Source: Cristatella mucedo (taxonomy: Eukaryota; Bryozoa; Phylactolaemata; Cristatellidae). From it: a DNA stretch of 64,000 nucleotides. Location of the stretch: positions 98,018-162,017 of the forward strand of contig WPIO01000265.1 of NCBI GenBank assembly GCA_009760855.2, given 5' to 3'. The position numbers and the translations under genes were made by a program. The notes under the pieces were generated by a model, which saw only the letters and a program-made list of their open reading frames with translations, had not been told where the DNA came from and did not search any database. Shown one piece after another: positions 60,422 to 64,000 of this stretch. Position 1 is the stretch's first letter. The number at the start of each line of letters is the position of its first letter.

Positions 60422-63060
60422 CTATTAGGAGAGCAAAGCCTTTTAATCCAGCTACACACTTATGGGGGCCTATGACCAGCAGTTTAGTTTGATCGTCATT
60501 TAGTTTCAAGAAATTTTCGACAAGCAGGATCGGATGTCGGCAAGGCAAGCATTCAGTTTTTCATTTGCTGCCGCAGCTTCCGACGGTTTGAATGATAAAT
60601 ACAGCCGAGTATCATCAGCATAAGAGTAATATCCCATTCCATGGACCTAAATCACTTTCCCCAGAGGTTTCTTATAAATGGAGAACAGCAAGGGACCGAG
60701 GACAGACCCCCGAGGGACTCCACAGGTGACCTGTCTCGTGGGTGAGACCTGACCACCACACGACACGGATTGAACACGATCAGACAAGTACGATTCAAAC
60801 CACGCTATTAACTCGTCTGCCAGACCGATCGTCATTTTCAATCGTTCTAGTAGGACATCACGATCAATGACATCGAAGGCAGATGACAACTCTAGCAGAG
60901 CTAGGGCAGTGACACTCCCGTCATCGTTGCCTTATAGAATGTGGTTCTTAACACGGAGGTCAGCAGTTTCAGTAGAGTGCCCTGCCTCTTGAACCCCGAT
61001 TGAAATATTTCTGACATTTCATGCTTTTTAATATGGGCTACCAGCTGCTTAGCGACAATTTTTTTCAAGAATCTTTGACGAAAAAGGAAGAAGGGAAATT
61101 GGGCGAAAGGACCTCAGTATCTAAACCCTACTTCTCAAGTATTGGTTGAACGATTGCGATTTGAAGGACTTGGTTAAGGCTCCTTTTTCCAAAGAAACAT
61201 TCAAAATTTCGGTTAGGGTAGGGTTTTATTGGTCTTCCAGTGAAGACCGCAGAGATGATGGTATACGATCTTCAGATGAACTCTTTTTACCAGACCTTAT
61301 TAAGGTAGCCACATTGCATGTAGAAACCTCTGAAAACCTTTTAAGGAAGGTCACAGGTGCGATTCCGCACTTGCTCTAGTCGGAGGGGGCTTTATGGTGG
61401 CATGCATGCATACAATTCTTTCAGTAAAGAAGGCTGGGAAATTTTTGTCTGAGCCGTTAATATCTCGGGAGTGAGACCTCTCAGCATTGGCTAGTAAATT
61501 GTTCACCGTCTTACAAAACCTGCCTTGGGTTTGACAGGTAGGACTTCAGTTTTCGAAGGGAAAAAAACAAGCCCTGGTGTTTTTAGCTTCCCGGTGGAAA
61601 CTTGAAAAATTCTTTGAAATTGTCTAGATCTCCATCAGACCCCGATTTCTAAAACGCCATTCAGGCCTGCGTTTAAAGTGGGTCTTCTTTGAAGTTTTTT
61701 TTTAAATTAAAAGGAATCCCCACGACTCTGTCCACTGACAGAATGAAAGCATGCTTGTCAAGAGCACTACTAAGTGTTACTTACGTTCACTGCATCAGTG
61801 AGGCTGTCGGTCGAGTCTGGGTGTAGATCAAAAAGACCTGCATCACAGATTTCAAAATATTTGTCTATGTCAACGCTTTTCAAGTTGTGTCGCTAGAAAA
61901 GTTCGACATTACCCAGTACGTTCAAGGGAGCAGTACCAGTAAACGAGACCGAACAATGATCCGAGAGGGTCAGCGGGCACACCACAAGGTCAGTGGGGAA
62001 GACATCCTCAGTGATCACGAGATCTAGGATAAGGCCACCGACGTGGGTAGTTTGATTAACTAGATGGACCAAACCAAAATTTTTCCAGATAGTCGAAAAA
62101 TGAGCGGACCTGTTTATAGGGTTGTCAACGTGAATATTGAAGTCTCCAGAAAGCAGTAGCCCCTTGTGACACACAAATATTTTAGCGAGGAACTCAGAAA
62201 ACTCCTCTATAAACAAGTTTAGACAGCCAGCTGGAGCTCGGTATATCACAACAGTGAGGGGCACAGTCTTTGATGAGGACAACGATTCACGAACAACTAT
62301 TGACACCCCTCCAACAACCTTGTCAAAACGCATGGACTGAAAGAAGGAGAACCCGGGTGGGGTGATCTCAGATATACAGCTACTTGAACTAGGCGTCGTC
62401 CAAGTTTCGGTAAGCAGAAATGCATCTAGGTTCTCCAGGACCACCTGATCGCGAATAAGTAACCCCTTAGTTTCTAGCGAGCGGAAATTCATTAGGCAAA
62501 TTTAAGTGGCTGTCCAACAACTTTGCGACGCTGATTAAGTGGCTTGGATTCAAGTCGGCGTGTAGACGGCCTGGCAGACGCGGCCCCTTTTAATTTGAAT
62601 AGGATCTGAGTAACGGTCGCCGGTCGATGTTTTGAAACATGCTGAGGCACGGCAGGTGAGCTACTACCGCAACGAGAACTATTCAGCACTTTAAACTTAC
62701 CGGTCGTGGGTTTGATAGCCGAGCTGTTGATAGGGCGAACGCAGTATGCAGGGATGTTCTCACAGACCCGCCGAAGAAGGCCTGCCGGTAGGTATCGACT
62801 GATGGTGACATCGTACCTTATGCTAAGCAGGTCCTGTTTTGTGTGGCATATCCGAGGACAGCTCATAGATAGTCGCAGCGAAGATAGCGGCGGAATACCC
62901 GAAGGTATCTCAGAGAAATCAGGTAAAAGTTGACGCCGAGCTAGGAGTCGCCCGAGGCCGCTCTCTAGCACATGGATTACAAACCCAATCATGTAGTGGA
63001 TTATGTTCGTAGCCCGCGACCCCACTCTACTCGATGACACTATCAAAAGTTGTTCGAATT
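60420..63060 (-). mobile_element. Nearly full-length, inactivated CR1/L2-clade LINE (L2-C)
   Basis: Reading from high to low coordinates, a 5' open region (63148-62492) is followed by an APE-type endonuclease (62492-61893; LLTETW, LLLSGDFNIH, LSDHCSVSF), a decayed linker, and reverse transcriptase (about 61130-60430). RT motif A is SAFDVIDRD, motif B is GVPRGSVLGPLLF and the catalytic box YADDT is at 60622-60608. Inactivating lesions include a one-base frame break between the first two blocks at 62492, several frameshifts before RT and an in-frame TAG at 60649-60647. The 3' part after RT is cut off at a (TA)n tract. Confidence 0.88.
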
Positions 63061-63064
63061 CGCA

Positions 63065-63620
63065 GACTTTACTACCGAGGTCGCGGCTAATGCCTATGCT
63101 GACTGAGGTCGTGGGCTCGAGCGCTGCGGCAAGCGCCTGAATACACATTAATAATAATAATAATAATAATAATGCACTTGATAAAGCGCCCTCAGAGAAC
63201 TTAATCTCTCTCTATGCGCTTTACATTTGCTGCAAAGGGAAATGCAATTGAACGGTGAGTAAAATCACATTAAGCTCTCTCAGGACGCTATACGAATGAA
63301 ATACTTTTTTTATGAACCCTTCAGTCGGGCCTTCGCCTCGTTGCGAGCTCAGTCTACCAGGCTAATACCCAGAGCTGACGTCGCAGCTCGAAATGAGCTT
63401 CGTCGCATGGCTCAAATTTCTCGTCAATAGAATTTTTTAAGGTTCGCGATTTCTCACAAGTTCTTTGGTTGTTGCGGAAGCAGTAGCTGCTTCAGATTTC
63501 CTTGAGCCCGTTGAAAGCTTTTTCAATTTTACTTACCTTTTTTACTTTGCTTTTTGTGTTTACTTGAGTGAAATGCACGGAGTGGGGCCGGAGCGTTTCC
63601 GCAGGAGCTGCTCTTTAGGT
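63065..63620 (+). repeat. Unclassified repeat R1, copy 2
   Basis: Same unit as 59478-59885, but with the 115-bp L2-B insertion in its SINE2 part. The two copies flank the L2-C LINE in the same orientation. Confidence 0.6.
63151..63265 (-). mobile_element. L2-B 3' insertion with 7-bp target-site duplication
   Basis: A 115-bp truncated L2-B tail interrupts a SINE2 copy. CACATTA is present at 63144-63150 and again at 63266-63272. The SINE2 sequence continues directly after it (AGCTCTCTCAGGACGC). Confidence 0.85.
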
Positions 63621-64000
63621 ACAACGTCAAACGATTGCCTGAATAATCTAAGCTTAACAGTCGAAAATATAAGACTCTCTCATAGTATAGAGCATAAACC
63701 TTTTCAGAGGGATTAAAGTCACCCTCGGTTGGCCCAGAACAAAGTATTTAATGACCGAGGTCAATGGGGCACAGCTTTATGGTTGAGATCGTGGGCTCGA
63801 GCCCTGTGGCATTCAAGTACCTGGAGAGAAACTCAGTTCTCTTAGGGCGCGACATAAATATTATATGTAATATATAATTAAATATTATATAGTCATAGAA
63901 TGTAAACAATACAATTTTTATAGTATTTATTTTTACAGTTAATAATACAATGATATATATATATATATATATATATACAGCCATCGCCTGAGAGGCTCTT

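Noticed and set aside
61146-61379. 77-codon plus-strand frame within the LINE
   Set aside because: It is the antisense of the decayed linker between endonuclease and reverse transcriptase.

Overview
The window is eukaryotic nuclear DNA, almost certainly from an animal. The evidence is a spliced gene for a secretory carrier membrane protein (SCAMP) with long introns and GT/AG junctions, CR1/L2-clade non-LTR retrotransposons, tRNA-derived SINEs, a Ty3/Gypsy remnant with an initiator-Met-tRNA primer site, and long pure (TG)n, (GA)n and (TA)n microsatellites. The repeat load and introns of up to 12 kb suggest a large invertebrate genome, but I cannot name the species. No bacterial-type gene, operon or CRISPR array is visible.

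Left third (1-24.6 kb): a segmental duplication. Unit A (about 80-12120) and unit B (about 14730-24585) are collinear and in the same orientation. They are about 85-90% identical over most of their length, but tracts near 4.0-4.3, 5.5-6.2 and 6.7-7.0 kb are 97-99% identical to 16.9-17.2, 17.9-18.6 and 18.8-19.1 kb. Three copies of a one-finger C2H2 zinc-finger exon lie here on the minus strand. One looks intact, one has lost its start codon and one has two stops. Each unit carries private retroelement insertions for which the other unit keeps the empty site. Unit B also holds a gutted Ty3/Gypsy element (about 19.9-21.56 kb).

Middle (26.3-53.3 kb): one nine-coding-exon SCAMP gene on the minus strand. 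It starts at an ATG at 53307 inside a CpG-rich region and ends at a stop at 26303. The joined reading frame is 361 codons (360 residues), phase-consistent at every junction. It has three N-terminal NPF motifs, a coiled coil, four membrane segments and the diagnostic CWYRPVYKAFR loop. Its introns hold most of the repeats. Two intronic structures stand out: a nearly perfect inverted repeat that brackets exons 4 and 5, and a decayed duplicate of the last exon's 3' splice site and start, lying in intron 2 in a compatible phase.

Right end (53.6-64 kb): intergenic, repeat-rich DNA. It contains a nearly full-length but inactivated L2-clade LINE (60.42-63.06 kb, minus strand), LINE 3' ends, tRNA-derived SINEs of two families, a 21-bp minisatellite and an unclassified repeat present twice.

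The only gene I assign a cellular role is the SCAMP. The rest is mainly a record of duplication, retrotransposition and microsatellite growth.
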